In this document: positions 13,231-26,400 of the stretch, one piece after another | Layout of the letters: the number at the start of each line of letters is the position of its first letter | How positions within the stretch are numbered: position 1 is the stretch's first letter | Source: Cercis canadensis | Lineage: Eukaryota; Streptophyta; Magnoliopsida; Fabales; Fabaceae | Direction: 5' to 3' | NCBI GenBank assembly: GCA_003255065.1 | Contig: QAOA01003428.1 | Location: forward strand, 42,580-106,579 | DNA: 64,000 bases | Notes under the pieces: generated by a model | Told to the model about the DNA's origin: nothing | Seen by the model: the letters and a program-made list of their open reading frames with translations, nothing else | Databases searched by the model: none | Made by a program: the position numbers and the translations under genes

Positions 13231-14284
13231 ATGGCTATGGGGCCTGAAAGATCAAAGCCACTGCACAACTTCTCCTTGCCATGCTTGAAATGGGGCAACC
13301 AAAGATTTCTCAGGTGCGTCAAAGTCCCTCCCAACGCCCCTGAACCATCCTCACTCGATCGCCGGTCCTCGCGTTTGCAATCGAAATTCGATCAATCTCA
13401 ACAGAAGCAAATCAATCATCGAGCTTCCGAGTCTCCCACGCCGAACCCATTTCACAATTCGAAACGCAAATCCAATACCCAGAACAAGGAGAGTGAGAAC
13501 AACATCGAAGCGGTTCGTGAGAAGCTCATGATCGATCTCAGAGTGGCGGCGAAGAAGCTCAAAGTTTCGATTTTTGAAGAAGGAGGCGGCGAGGACGAAG
13601 CGGCAGCCAATGCGAGGCCTTGGAATTTGAGGACAAGAAGAGCTGCGTGTAAAGCCCCTAATGAGGAAGAGAGGAAGTTTGATTCGGGTTCTTCGCCGAT
13701 GAAGGTTGATGAAGCTGTGGTGACCAAGGAGAAACATAAACCAGTCAGCGTGGACAAGAATGAGAAAGTCAAGTTTTCTGTTTCGCTATTGAAGGAGGAG
13801 GTGGAAGAAGATTTCTTCGCTTTGCTTGGGACGAGGCCTCCGAGAAGGTCTAAGAAGAGGCCTAGGATTGTGCAGAGGCAATTAGATGTAAGTCTGTGAA
13901 ATCTCATTTTGATTCTGTTGATTTTGTTTTCAGTGCTGTCAGATGTGAAAAACAAATAAAGTTTATGCCTTCCACGTTCTCTCAAGCTGGAAAATGTGGA
14001 AACTTTGCTCAAATAAGTTCTGAAATGATTTGTTTGTTGGCAATGGCGAAGACTGAAAAAGTGAAATTTTTTGTTGGTCTGAATTTTCCTCTGTTTTCTC
14101 ATCAAGCAAACAAGATGGTTGTTTTCTCCAGTTTCGTTGCGTTTGGTCATTGCTCAAACTTAAATTCACGTATTAAAATACTTCCTTTTGCTTTCCTGGT
14201 TCAATTTTGCAGTCGCTTTTTCCAGGGTTGTGGCTGACAGAGGTCACTCCAGAATCATACAAAGTCCCTGATGTCCCTGAATGA
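13231..14284 (+). CDS. DUF1639 family protein
   Basis: There are two exons, 13231-13887 and 14213-14284, joined in phase 0, giving 242 residues. The C-terminus is the DUF1639 signature: FSVSLLKEEVEEDF, then RPPRRSKKRPRIVQRQLD, and after the intron SLFPGLWLTEVTPESYKVPD. The N-terminal two thirds are low-complexity and rich in Ser, Asn, Lys and Arg, with no membrane segment. RSKKRPR could act as a nuclear signal (inference). The molecular role of the family is unknown to me. The start is the first ATG after the TATA box. A GT at 14286 and an AG at 14405-14406 could define an intron just after the stop codon. It lies next to the BRUTUS-type gene, as I recall it does in Arabidopsis. Confidence 0.92.
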
Positions 14285-17230
14285 GGTAAAGTGCAGTACT
14301 TGACCATCAATTTGATCTCTTTTCGGGTTTTCTCCATCCATCTTTGTGTTGCTGTTTTTCATTTTAATGAGATCAATGACTATAATTTCTGATAACGATT
14401 CTGCAGGAGCTGAAATGGCATGAAACTGGTTTCTGGAAGTCTCAAATATTTTGCTTGCTGACTTCTTAGACATTGTGACATAAATAATGGTAATCACCAA
14501 GTCATCCATGTAAATCAGAGATTTTAATTCAATAAACATGAAATTCTGGCATTCTGTTATCTGAATTTAGTTGCTTGCAGATGCTAGAGTATAGATTAAC
14601 ATTATTACTTTCTTTGTGCTTCTTTGTAAATCTTCAATTACCACCAAATTGGTTGAATCCTGTTGTACTGGATATACTGAGTTTTAACTTTTAACTATCC
14701 ATTTTTTTATTTACTTCAAATCTTTGGAACTCATTCAAGAAAGAGAACAGCCCCTTTTTACTGGATGTATTAAAGCCTTCCAAAAGATCGTGAAGCATTA
14801 AGTTATTGTTCATATGTGACAGAAATAAACTTTTATACTTTTTTTTTTTTGCAAATAATATTTTTGTGATGAACTTAATTATGTTTGTTCTTTCTGCAGG
14901 AATTATGTGAATCTGTAATAAAGTCAAATAAGCATAAAATTTTGAAACGTAATCTCAGATCAGAATTTATTTGAATGGACTATGAAAAAGGAAAGGAAAT
15001 GATTGGTGTAGATAGATTTGTTTAGCTAATAAAATTGACTATGAAATTTAATATTGTTAAAAATGCGAATATAGAAGTATAGTGTAAGGTTATCCTCTTC
15101 CTTTTTGTATTCAAAAAATTTAGAAAGGAATTTGCTGGTCAGTTCATCAGTTGCACTAATCTCAAAGTGATACATATGTAATGATGCAATGCATGAAACT
15201 TCTCCAACTGTGCCTGTTCTACACAAATAACCTAGTAAAGAAGTTTTACCAGAGTTTTTTGTTTATAACCATATTGCAACCAAATGCTTCTCTATAGAGA
15301 AACAAATGAGTAGAAAGGAAAGAAACTTTTGTTGTACAGCTTCAGTGGTTGGCTTTCCCTAATTGGGAAAGCAATAAAATTTTGTCTTGCTTGAATTGAT
15401 TCAAAGTTTCAAACTTGAACTATCACTAGGCTCTTTCAATGAGTTGGCCCATTATTGAGGTGAATGAAGAGAGTCTTTGCCTTGAGAGGCAGCCCCAATT
15501 GCCCCAAAAAAACAAAAGGTAAAATTCAAAGTTCATTTAGAAAATTCCTGTGGAGAATGTTTTGCCATTATATATAGAAGTTGTTGCAATGACTTAATCC
15601 TCGAAACTGTCTTTTGAGCATATTTGCTTTGTCTTCTATTCTAGTCTTTGGGGCATTTCTTAAATGTTCTTTGCATCTAATGCTGGACAACAACTCAAAA
15701 AAGATTGGAAGTAACCGTTTCTCTCATTTGCATGAGGTATGATGGTCTTCTTAAATTAAGTTGCATCATTGCATGAGAAATAGGCAGCAATTCTTGAACA
15801 TCAGCAGATCTGATTTAAAGTCAGCTACGAGTTCTTGATGCTCATGTCAGTATGGTAATTGCAGTTGCATATTTGTTGCTGTGATAATACTTTGAAATTC
15901 AACTGTGTTATTCTTATGTTGATTGTTGTTAACAAGAGAAAAATTAAGTTTGGTGATTCCGGCAAACACACGGCTGATAGAATCATAGCATAATAGAGTG
16001 TGTTTGGTTTAGGAGTGAAATCAGCTGGAGTGGGGGGAAGAAAAGGAGAGAATAGACAATTTAATAGTCTAGATACATTGTTAACAAGAGAAAATTAGTT
16101 GCAATGCTATTACTGAGAGTTCTTGACTCTTGTGGAAGCTATAGATAAGGATTCTTTCATGCCAGAGATTCTCAGGTATGAGGTTGGCCATGAGCTAAAT
16201 TTGCCAAAACAGGTTTTGTCGACAAAAAATAAAACTAGTGGCGCTCCAAATAAGAATCATCTGGCAATCAATGTATTTAAGTGACGTAACTGTTGCCTAA
16301 GATGCCTACATTCTCAAATCTCTTGAGGATTTTCAGATTGTTACCAAACTAGTCCTCAAAGAAGATAAATGGGCTTTTATTTTCTGGCCCAATCATTATG
16401 TTTTTGGGTTCTTCGGCCCAATCTTTATTACACGAGGAACTGAATGGGATGCATGGTTTAGTGGGCCACAACCACGGTATCAACTCCTATTTACGGAATA
16501 GGAGTGTTCAAAATCAAACAAAACTATTTAAATATGTTAGTAGCAAAAAAAAAAACTAATAAATTCGAACAACCAAAGTCAAGTATAATTTTAGCTTGGA
16601 TTAGTTGGGCTTTTCTTATTATTCTCGGTTGTTTGTTTGAAAATTTTTCTACGTGGCCAAACCGAAGCAATAAAAACACCAATGTTGTAATTTGGAATAA
16701 GCGAATGAGCACATATTCAAACATCTGGGCCATGATTAGTCTTTGAGTAATTAATAATATCAAGATTCTCCGTCAATTCTCCAATTAAATACAAAATGTC
16801 ATCCTGCCTACATATGGTTAAAACTTTCTATTTTAAACATATTAGTCACTTCTAATAAAAAAAAAAAAAATCAGTGTATAAGCTCAGTGACAGATTTAGA
16901 AATTTTAAAGAAATAAACTATAAATATTTTTATAAAAAAAATATTATAAATATGTATAAGCGATAAAACAACAATATGAAATATACAAGATATAATGTGG
17001 CTCGGTTTCAATGTGAAACCTACACCACATGTGAGAAATGAGAAGTAATTCACTAAGCAAAAAATGGGATATTACAAAAGGGGTGGTGGGGATTTGGCCC
17101 ATGTGGGAGCAACTTTCAAATTTTCATGGGGGCGAAAAAAAAGTATCACATATATTAATTAAAAAAAAATTACCTTGTGGGTGCAATTGCCCCCACACTG
17201 GATAGGATTAGGATATGAACCAATTAATTC
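14285..17230. other. 3' UTR of the DUF1639 gene and intergenic DNA
   Basis: A possible 3' UTR intron is at 14286-14406, with AATAAA at about 14530. Further on there is AT-rich spacer with no supported gene. A fragment near 16000 resembles the ends of plant MITEs (GTGTTTGGTTTAGGAGTGAA) but has no clear partner. Confidence 0.5.
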
Positions 17231-17621
17231 TTAGGTGTTTACTAAGAGCGGGTGTAGCGCTACCCACCCCTTGATTGTGATATTTTTTGTAGGACCTAAA
17301 GGTGTCATTGCGAAGATTTTGCAAAATTGAGTCAAACAATATGTGACTTCTTTATAAAATACAAAAATGACACGATATAGGAAAACGTGTCAAACAAAAA
17401 ATTTAACTTTTGCCAAAAAAAAGTTTAGTATGATTTTTTATATCGTGTCATTCTTGTGTTTTATAAATAATTATGTATTCTATCACATAATAGGTAACCT
17501 ATTTTTATGAGATTTTTGCAACGACACTAAAATCACTTGTGGGTCCCATTGAAACTTATCCAATTAGGTGGGAAGTGATACTACCCTTAGAAGTACCAAA
17601 TGTAGCTTAGCAAACACCTAA
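17231..17621. mobile_element. hairpin MITE (TTAGGTGTTTRCTAAG ends)
   Basis: The left end TTAGGTGTTTACTAAG is matched inverted by CTTAGCAAACACCTAA at the right. The arms continue through GTGTCATTGC and the inner word ATGACACGATATA, present on both sides of the centre, so the whole element can fold on itself. It shares arm sequence with the hairpins at 58511 and 59070. There is no coding capacity and the target duplication is not clear. Confidence 0.7.
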
Positions 17622-19057
17622 TTTTTATTTCAATGATGAATGTTGGCTCAATTATTGCTATTACATGTGCTTCTCTTCTTCTTGTCTCAAATTTAGATGA
17701 AATTCCATGAATTTGCTAAGCCCAGCATAGATAAATTAATTCTTATTTTTTTTTTTTGAGTTGTATTGTGTGTGGTTATGTGTATAAAATAGTTTTACAC
17801 ATACAATACAATAAATCATATCTTACCACGTACATAGAGAAAAAAAAAAAAGAGAGATTAAAACACATTTAATCAGAGGAGGGGCTTCCTTCTTAGTTAG
17901 TCCTTGTACTTCATCGAATAGGATTGGATCCTAGAGATTTACAATCAGCTTTCATACATTTTCTTTTCAATTATGTTGAAGCGCAAACATACCTTTCCTG
18001 GTTTAGCAAAACCAATAAAAGAAGAGACCATGATCATTACTTCATCTTTCCATGTTTTTTGAGCATTGGTAAATTCAAATGTCCCAAAATTTTGTGCCAT
18101 TCTTTCCATGTGTTTTTGTGCAATCTTGCTGATTTTTTCGAAGTCCCAATTTCGTGTTCCTTTGTGCCCATCAACTGCTAGAATCGAGGATAACCAGAGA
18201 TGGTTTGAATTCCCTTGCCACATTAATTGCATCTTTTTCTCCAACCTTAGACTCACACTATAGCCATGTAATGAACATGTAGACCCCATAGGGAGCTATC
18301 ATCAACAATGCAAGTACACTAATATGATCAAATAGGAAGTCAAAACCATTACCTTCAAAATGCTAATGTAAAAGAAGATTGGCTCAAAACAGCTAGAAAT
18401 AATGGTAAGTAATGGGCACCCAATTGACCTCTTCATTGTTTTCTTCAATTTTATTGGGGTAACAACTTTGTGGGCTATTTGGGACAGTCCATGTTGAGAT
18501 TGGTTAGAATCTCAAGCCATGTCCTAAACAACTTGGTGGAAGTTGATACAATTGGAAAGTCATCAGTTAATGTAATAAAAGAGCATCAATTGCAAACCTA
18601 TGCCATTAGATAAACCATGTGATAGTCCATGATTAGGTGAGCACGGCCCAAACCACCCTCATGAAACTGCCACCTATATTTCATGTCATAATCTTACAAT
18701 TAAAAGACAAAATGTTAGTTGAACGAAAAGGGGCATTTCTCATAAACAAACCAGTGCTAATCAAAACAATCACCAAAAGACACAAGCTTCCACTTTTAAG
18801 AAGAATCAAAGAAGAGAACAAAATGGGACAAAGCATTAAACATGGTTCCTGCTGTTTTGTTTCCCAAGCTTATGACACTCTTATCTGAATAACCATTTAA
18901 TTGGATCTATTATCTATTTTCTTCTTTTAATCATTGTCTAGGTATAGCATGATTAACCCCACTGATGCCTTGCCAATTATCCACTGTTACCTCTCCTTTT
19001 CTTGTCTGATCAGAACAAAAACCCAGATTATTTGATCCAAGATAGCATATGAATAAA
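17622..19057. other. intergenic, 3' side of the Ser-rich protein gene
   Basis: No supported gene. A 114-codon frame on the minus strand (17945-18289) has no recognisable motif and is not called. Confidence 0.5.
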
Positions 19058-19774
19058 TCAGTTCTTGCTCTTCTTAGTCTTCCCAACGCGTAAAAACGAA
19101 CCCAACCCGAAGAGATTTGCAGTTGGTACATTTAAAACAGGACTAATCCTAACACCATTGCCATAAGATCCTCCATAGCTCTTACCTGAATGAGATTTTG
19201 GCAGAGGATAGAAATTTAAGGTAGAAGATAAAGATGATGATGATGGTTGCTTGTGCTTGTGGGCGTCCTTTGAGCTTGCTCTCTTTGGATTTGTCTCTGA
19301 ACCAGTAGAATTGCTCCTTGACAAAAGAGGTAAGGAGCAGATCAAGCTTTTCTTTCTATCACAGTTGAGACTTTTACTTCTGCTGAATCCCCAGAAAGAC
19401 TTGGACTGAGGTTTCTTCTCATAATCTGAATTCATGTCCAGGACTTCTCTAATTCTCTCTTGCTTCGTTTTTTCAACACTAGAGGGACATGGACGAGGAG
19501 GAAGCTTAGTATAAGGAGATTCCCCATAACGCGTATGTTTTCGAGTAATGCTTCTCTCTTGAATCTGAATTGGAAGGATCACACCATTAGAGAAAAGCTC
19601 ATCTGCAGAAGATGATTCAAACTCAAGGACACTACTGCTAGTGCTAAACTCAAACTCAGAATTTGACCCCTGCAGCAATGTGTCTTTTCGAACGTCATCT
19701 GTGATTGGTACAACTTCTAGTTCACTAAGATCATGGGAGAAAGATAGACGATGAGAACTTGTTTCAGAGCACAT
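19058..19774 (-). CDS. plant-specific Ser-rich protein, DUF1645/MAKR-like
   Basis: This is a single exon of 238 residues. The start is the ATG at 19774, since only a TTG lies further upstream. Visible motifs are an N-terminal FEFSTSSS...FESSSADELFSNGVILPIQ segment, typical of the DUF1645 and membrane-associated kinase regulator groups, then Lys/Arg/Ser-rich stretches, SFWGFSRSKSLNCDRKKS, and a conserved tail NGVRISPVLNVP...LFGLGSFL followed by a basic KTKKSKN. There is no signal peptide or membrane span. Basic clusters could give membrane or nuclear association (inference). I believe it belongs to the family of At3g18300 and At1g48780, which fits its place between the DUF1639 and AMSH genes. 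The function is unknown. Confidence 0.85.
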   Translation of the reverse strand: MCSETSSHRLSFSHDLSELEVVPITDDVRKDTLLQGSNSEFEFSTSSSVLEFESSSADELFSNGVILPIQIQERSITRKHTRYGESPYTKLPPRPCPSSVEKTKQERIREVLDMNSDYEKKPQSKSFWGFSRSKSLNCDRKKSLICSLPLLSRSNSTGSETNPKRASSKDAHKHKQPSSSSLSSTLNFYPLPKSHSGKSYGGSYGNGVRISPVLNVPTANLFGLGSFLRVGKTKKSKN

Positions 19775-22700
19775 AATCACAGGCTTTCCTTCACAGAACA
19801 AAAAGGGAAGTGAAGTGGGAAAGAAAAAACAGAATTTTAAGACACCAAGGGGAATTTGAAGATGATGTAGTTGAGGGAAAAAAAGAGCAGGGAAGGAAAG
19901 AATTCAAATGTAAAGAGCAAAGGCTTGAAAATATAGAGTTGCTTTTGATTTGGAAGTCAAAAAGACAGAAAAAGACATTGAGAAAATTATGAGGCTTTGA
20001 TATACAGAGCACAGAAAGAAGAGCAGGTTTACCCTTTTATTCAAGTTTCAAGTACTTGAGAGATTCTATGGAAAATCGAAGAACAAAGAAAATTGCATGT
20101 TCGTCTCCGAAAAAAGGAGGAGGAATTTTGTCTATTATTGTTGGGGAGAAAGAAACAAAGGATGAAGACAAAGCATAAGACACAAAGAAAAGAAATGTTT
20201 TGTGACAAGTTCGAAAATTGTTAATAAATGGTGTACTGTTCACTGCAAAAGTCAGTAAAAGGTGTTGCTTGATTAGAGGAATGTGACTGCAACCACAATC
20301 TAATTCTGCTGAATTGAAGGAATAACATTTGGAGCCTTCGTCTAAAAAATAACCAGCCAGGAAGACTTGTTCTGTAAGATATAGACTTTAGCCTTCTCAT
20401 CCTAACCACTGATGTCATGAAGCCATTTGTTCTTTTCCCAATCTTACAACTATAAATAGATATTTGTGGCTTGTAAGGTAGAGGTACATTGTCTCATCTC
20501 TAATTTAAGCAATCACAATTTCGAATTAAAAAATCAATTAGGTGATATTAGCTCCAATTGTTCAATTATATCCCTCATCATCTTCTGTGCCTTGTTTCCA
20601 GGATGAATATATATAGGGATGTCTCTTAGGGTTATATTGACAAAAATAGTTTTCATTTATCTACAATAATATTCTATATAATAGAATTCATTGAACTGAA
20701 TGATCATATTTTATAACATAACTTACCAAAGTGTAGTTTTTTGTGGGTTAATCTGCCCTTAGAATTATGCTTAAGATATATATGGTAAGGTGATCTGTAG
20801 TTTACAAGGAATTATAGTATTCCTGTCATTTCAATGAATTGACAAGAAGCCTATTTTTTATGTATCTTAAACTTGATGAGCAACTCCCATACAACTTATT
20901 CTTACCTCTTAGCTTTCTATCACTTTCTTTGTTTGAGACAATAATGAGTATATCATTGTCTCAGAAAGAGTGGGAAAATCTGCATGATTTCTTGAAGCAT
21001 AGTCAAATAACAAATCAAAGGAAATGTTCAAAATTTTCAAAGCTAGATCTTCAATCGTTAGCTTCCTAAATGCTGGTTTAGATGACATGAAAGAACATCC
21101 TACCTGCCAATCCAATCTTACATATTCAAACTAGCACAATGGTAATGGTGCTACAATATCATTAGTAGAACTCATAATATATTACATTTTACAATAAAAA
21201 TACAAGGCAATGAAGTACATCTTTCTATTTTCTAAGCATATAAAATAAATACGTCTATGCTCTTACGGCTCTTCCTATATATCCAAAAGATGTCATCACA
21301 TAGAAGTATACTTTTCTTTTTTCTTTTTTTTTAAAAAAAAATAAAGAAACTGAAAAATCAGTGTCAACTCAGGAATAATAAATTGTAGAAGGTAATATTA
21401 GTTGGTCAAATTATGTATTAGAAGTATGAATTATATACTTCATGGATCGTTCTCTCTTACATTTTCTTCAACACTACGCCTGAAGGTTAATGTTGACTTT
21501 TTAATTCTTTACTCTAAAGACTAAAAGGGTGATGTGATTGGAAAGATGGAAACTTTCCTTCTATTATGGTGGCAAATTGAGGTTAAAAGATGAGGTAAAG
21601 AGAAAAATGATTAATATATAAATAGCATTGTTATGTTAAAAAAAATTGCATCAATAAAAAACATTAGGACCTTGAGAGGAATCACTAAGCATACGTTGGT
21701 GCCTTGATGGGCAAACTCTATGGCATGGGGAGTGGGGATGCCCTATTAGAATGGACCCCTAAAGATAAGTACTGTTGCTTCTTTCACCAAGACAGATAAC
21801 CCATTTTTGACAACTTCCCATGTGAGCAATCCCTCAACGTGGAAGAATGACTAAACCCAGAACCTTGATGACAAAAAAGTCCTTGCTAGCTATGCTCAAT
21901 ACTAGCCACAACATGGGACCCCACTCATCATCCACTATTTGAAGGACCCCACAAAGCATCTTTCTACCCAGAATTGGTATCACCAGAATCGTTCCTTGGT
22001 GCAAGAAAAGATGTAAGCAAAAAACCATAATCTTTAAGATCCTGATAATATGTCATGTACTTTTGAATGAGTCCTATCTACAGTACAATTGATAAATGGT
22101 GTAGATTTGGTTGTTGTCGCTTTAGTGGACCCAAATAGAAGAAGTACATCATGACTACAGCAAATTGATTATTCTTGTAGAATGGTTCAATTATATAGGT
22201 GGTGGTGCCCGTTTAGATGCTTTGTTCTTGTGTGAAGAAGTAGCTTTTCAATGGAGGAAAGCAACTACATAGAGGGAATGAAGAGTGCTCCTTCATTGAA
22301 AATATCTTTGCAGTTCTATGAGTTTTATCTGCTGGTAGTTTCTTTCAGTCATGAAAAATGAAAATATCAAGAGCTAACATTCTTTTAGGTGCACTTCGCA
22401 ACACTAGTAATGCTTCATAATCCATAGAAGTCCCAATAATAAAACAGAGAAAAACAATGAGATTGAAAGACTTACATCTTGTTCAATGTAACTAAATTAA
22501 CAATGACCACTGCATACATACTATCTCAACTAGCTCGATTTTTTTTCAGTTTTTGTTGTCAATCCATCTTCACCATCCAAATGAACATCACCAATTTGGT
22601 CATTATCATTTCCTTATTAATAATGCCACCATTATTATATGAACCTTAGTTTGATTATTCTCAATACATCAGCCATCAAATAATACTACCACTTTGTATT

Positions 22701-23440
22701 GATAAATGTAAACATCTCCATCACTGGCTATATAGTACTGTATACTATCCATACACACAAGCTATATACATTCAAATTTATATGTGGACAAATTTGAACA
22801 AAAGTACTAGCTTGTTTGATTGTGTATATATATATAAAAGTTACTTCAACTTCCCTTAAATTTCAACTGAAATTACTCCTCCTTTCCTCTTTGTCTCTGT
22901 CCTTGTATTCTATGGGACAATATCCAGGTAAATGGCTGACGAAGCATGTAAAAAGTCGTTGGGTCTACAACTACACCCTTGAAAAAAATCACCACCCACT
23001 ACTACTAGGGCATAGAGAAGGGATTTATACAGTGTAACATTTATTGGAGAACTCCTTGTATTGTACTCCGTCCAGGACAAATAATGATCATTAAAAAAGA
23101 ATCAGTATATAGAAGTGCAATGACTGAGACAGCTTTGAAATTGATCTCAACAAGTAACGTGAAACAAGGTAGTAACCATAAATGCCATCACAGAAAATTG
23201 AGTATACTGGTAACAGAGTAAATACAATTCCAATGGTGAGTTGAGTAGTTACAACTTATTAGAATAAGTAAAAGCCAAAAATAAACAGCGAACGGACATC
23301 ATCTCTTCTTTTTACAAGCACAGCCATCCATAAATTATGATGGCTGATTTAATGGCAAAACCTACAAATCATAGAACGCATGGCATATCAACAATCTGAT
23401 CACTAGATCGTTATCCATCTAAATTTATAGCAAACTCTAG
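19775..23440. other. leader of the Ser-rich gene and intergenic DNA before AMSH
   Basis: This holds the 5' leader of the minus-strand gene and 3 kb of AT-rich DNA. Short frames at 20839-21069 and 22816-23037 have no family features. Nothing else is supported. Confidence 0.5.
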
Positions 23441-26400
23441 TCATCGAAGATCAATGACATCAAATTTTAAATCTGGGTTCATGTAAACATCTGTACACGT
23501 CTTGTAAATGGGACCACCATCTGGAGGCTGACTATGTGGATGGAAGCCACGTTGCTGGCATTGTCTAATCACCGACATGCCACCAGGGGCCGTCAACCGA
23601 AAAATGCCATGGTTTCTGCACATGTAGATAGACAAAATTATTTCAAAATCCATAATCTTTCAGCACCTAAATTCAGTACCTTTTGTATAAGTAAATCAGA
23701 GAATATTCTGAACATAATCCTTTTAAGTGTGGTAAGAAGAATAGATAATTCTATGAGATCTGTTCTTACCTCGAACTATCTCTTGGGGCCATGACTATTG
23801 CAACAGCTTCTGGCAGCATAATCTGAAGAGGGAAGCATTTCCATAAGATGTAGAGAAAAGTATAAAGTAATTTATATATTTCTTATGAATTATAATCTGA
23901 AATATATGTTTGGTAATTAAAGATCCAGAAAATGAACTTATGGTGACCACTTCATGATTAATTCCATATAATAAAGGAATGAAGTTGGGTCAAGTAACAT
24001 ATTCAATCATTACTAGTTCTTCTCTCTACTACCATTTCCTCGTTTCACAAAGCACAAATCACCTCCGAAGACTAGCAGAAAACATCAATAATTTAATGAT
24101 CTCAACTGAAATTTAAAGAACTTCATGAACGCACCTGATATGAGTAATGGGTATGCAGATCAATTGATGACATGAAACAAGATTGTGTAGGATGTGTCTG
24201 GCAATTCAAAATTTTAACATAATCAACATCAGCGTTTACAAGATTGGAATATTAGTACAGTAGAGTTTGGAAAATTAGAATAAGATCACACTTCACAATA
24301 AGCCTAGTGAAACTACAGTCACATGACAAGATGATGAGAAAGCTCATTCTCCATGACTCTATCTTTTTTCCTTCTTTTTTAATTTTTTGGGAGCAAGGAG
24401 ATAAAATATATATACTAAAAAAACAAAAAACTCTCTTCACAACCCTACTCTATTCCTTCCAAACACAAATGTTCATAGCAGGTCCAGCTTTTCCATGAAA
24501 AATGTAATTTGGGAATTGGCACTTGAAGAAATATTTATATAAGTAGTAAACAATCATTTCTAAGCCACCAAGATAGAGGAGGTGCAATCATAGTGATATA
24601 TAAATATGTCAGTTTAGATTGGGGAAGAGGGGATGGGAATCAGGAAGTCCTGAAAGTCAACTAGTCAAGACCTCAATGAAATCTATGAACAAGTCCCTGC
24701 ATCCCTCATCTGAAATTTTCCTGCTCTTCCTCTCAAGCAAAATGATCTACATAGGATAAGCAGGAATAGCCCTCCAAGCTACACAACTGCCAGTTCAGCT
24801 AGCATGCCACATCCATTTGAGGATAGGTTGTTGGGGTAAGTCATACGAGGGTTTTGTTTTGTTTTCCTTCCCGCGCCCCCACCCCCAAACACCTATTAGT
24901 CACTAGATTAAGAATTATAGACCTGCAATAATTACTCGTAGGTTTTTATAGTTCAACAAACTCTGGTTTTTTTTTCTTTTTCACTTTCTTAACCAAGCAT
25001 GCAGGGGGACAAAGTGCTTATATAGTAATTTTGTAATTTCCTCCCCTCAGCAAGCCTAGAGTGTTTTCTCGGCTAACTTGGGAACATAGCACATTCTTGA
25101 TTTTAACTTCATCAGGAGTCTATTTCTCCGTATGGCAAAAAGTTAAGGTAGAAGTATGACTATGGGAAGGCTTTGCATGGTAAGAAAGTTTCTTAGATTC
25201 TAATGCACTCTTCCTGAATTCTTATGAGCTCTCTCTCTAATCAAAATGCCAGCACGTTCCAATTACTTTCTAGTTCCTGTGTCATGATACTAGGAAATCT
25301 GTGGCTAAGTGAACTTGTAGTAGACAAATTCAAGTGACTAGAGAATCAGCTACTTGAAGAAATAGTCTCAGCTGGCAACAATCAGAATAAATTTGTGCCT
25401 AAGTGATAATTTAGATGAAAACGATGGATGATCCATCTTGACAAATTATAATCAAAAGGTTCAAGAACAAGCTATGACCAGTGATCACATAATAGAAAAC
25501 CAAAACTCACATGGATCCAGCCAAGGGGGAAAAGAGATAGTTTATCCTGCACTTCAAATATTTCCTCTTCGTTTGTGGTCTGGCACTGCCCAGGAAATAC
25601 AATAGATGCAACATTATAGAATAAATGAAAGTAATTCGAACTATCCAGAAGGTTTATAATGAAAGAATTCATACAGAATCTGATGTTGACTCCTGCTTTG
25701 GAATGATTAGAGCTGTAATATAAAATTTTCTGTTTTTCTGCAGATGAAGAGTATTTGTAAAATAAGAATTACTATCTAACAACTGAGCTTTCGTATTGAA
25801 GCTATGGGAACAGATTACAGATCCAGGACTGAAGGTTAGGGGAGCCCAAGTACATTAATGAAAACTTTACAACCTAATATATTGAAATACCAAAAATCTA
25901 ACAAGCACATGCACAGAGATCATCATAAAAAAAAGCCAGAATGAAAAAGAAATCAGGTTGTTATGGCAGTAATATGAAACACAGTTCCATATTTACCCAA
26001 AAAACTATGAGGGGCAGATCCATGAAAGTGGAACATATGAAACAGTTTCTTTCAAACATATTTTTTAGGGGAAGGGGAGATCACTGAGTTATTTTTTTGT
26101 TTCTAAGAAAGTCATCTCAGGATTAAATCTTGGGGTCTCAGGCCCGCTAATATCTATCCATGCATGTTTTAAGCAAAAAGATGTGATCAGAACTTACAAG
26201 CGAACCCGCAAGGACACCACATGTCTCTAGATTTTTGTTAGTATTCAACTTGGCGAGCTTCATAAAACTCTCCATCATAGAAGTTGACTGCAAATAGAAA
26301 CAATTGTTAGGATAGGAAGGAATATATACTTTTGTTCATGGTTAATATTTTACATATATTAAATATGGGCTAATAAACTAAATACTCATAAAGATCTTAG

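Noticed and set aside
13452..14150. 232-codon antisense frame over the DUF1639 gene
   Set aside because: It overlaps the sense coding exon and its intron, is Ser/Leu-rich by strand composition, and has no family features.
15990..16090. MITE-like end sequence
   Set aside because: Only one end was recognisable, so an element cannot be bounded.
17945..18289. 114-codon minus-strand frame in the intergenic region
   Set aside because: No recognisable motif, promoter or splice partners; it could be chance or an old gene scrap.
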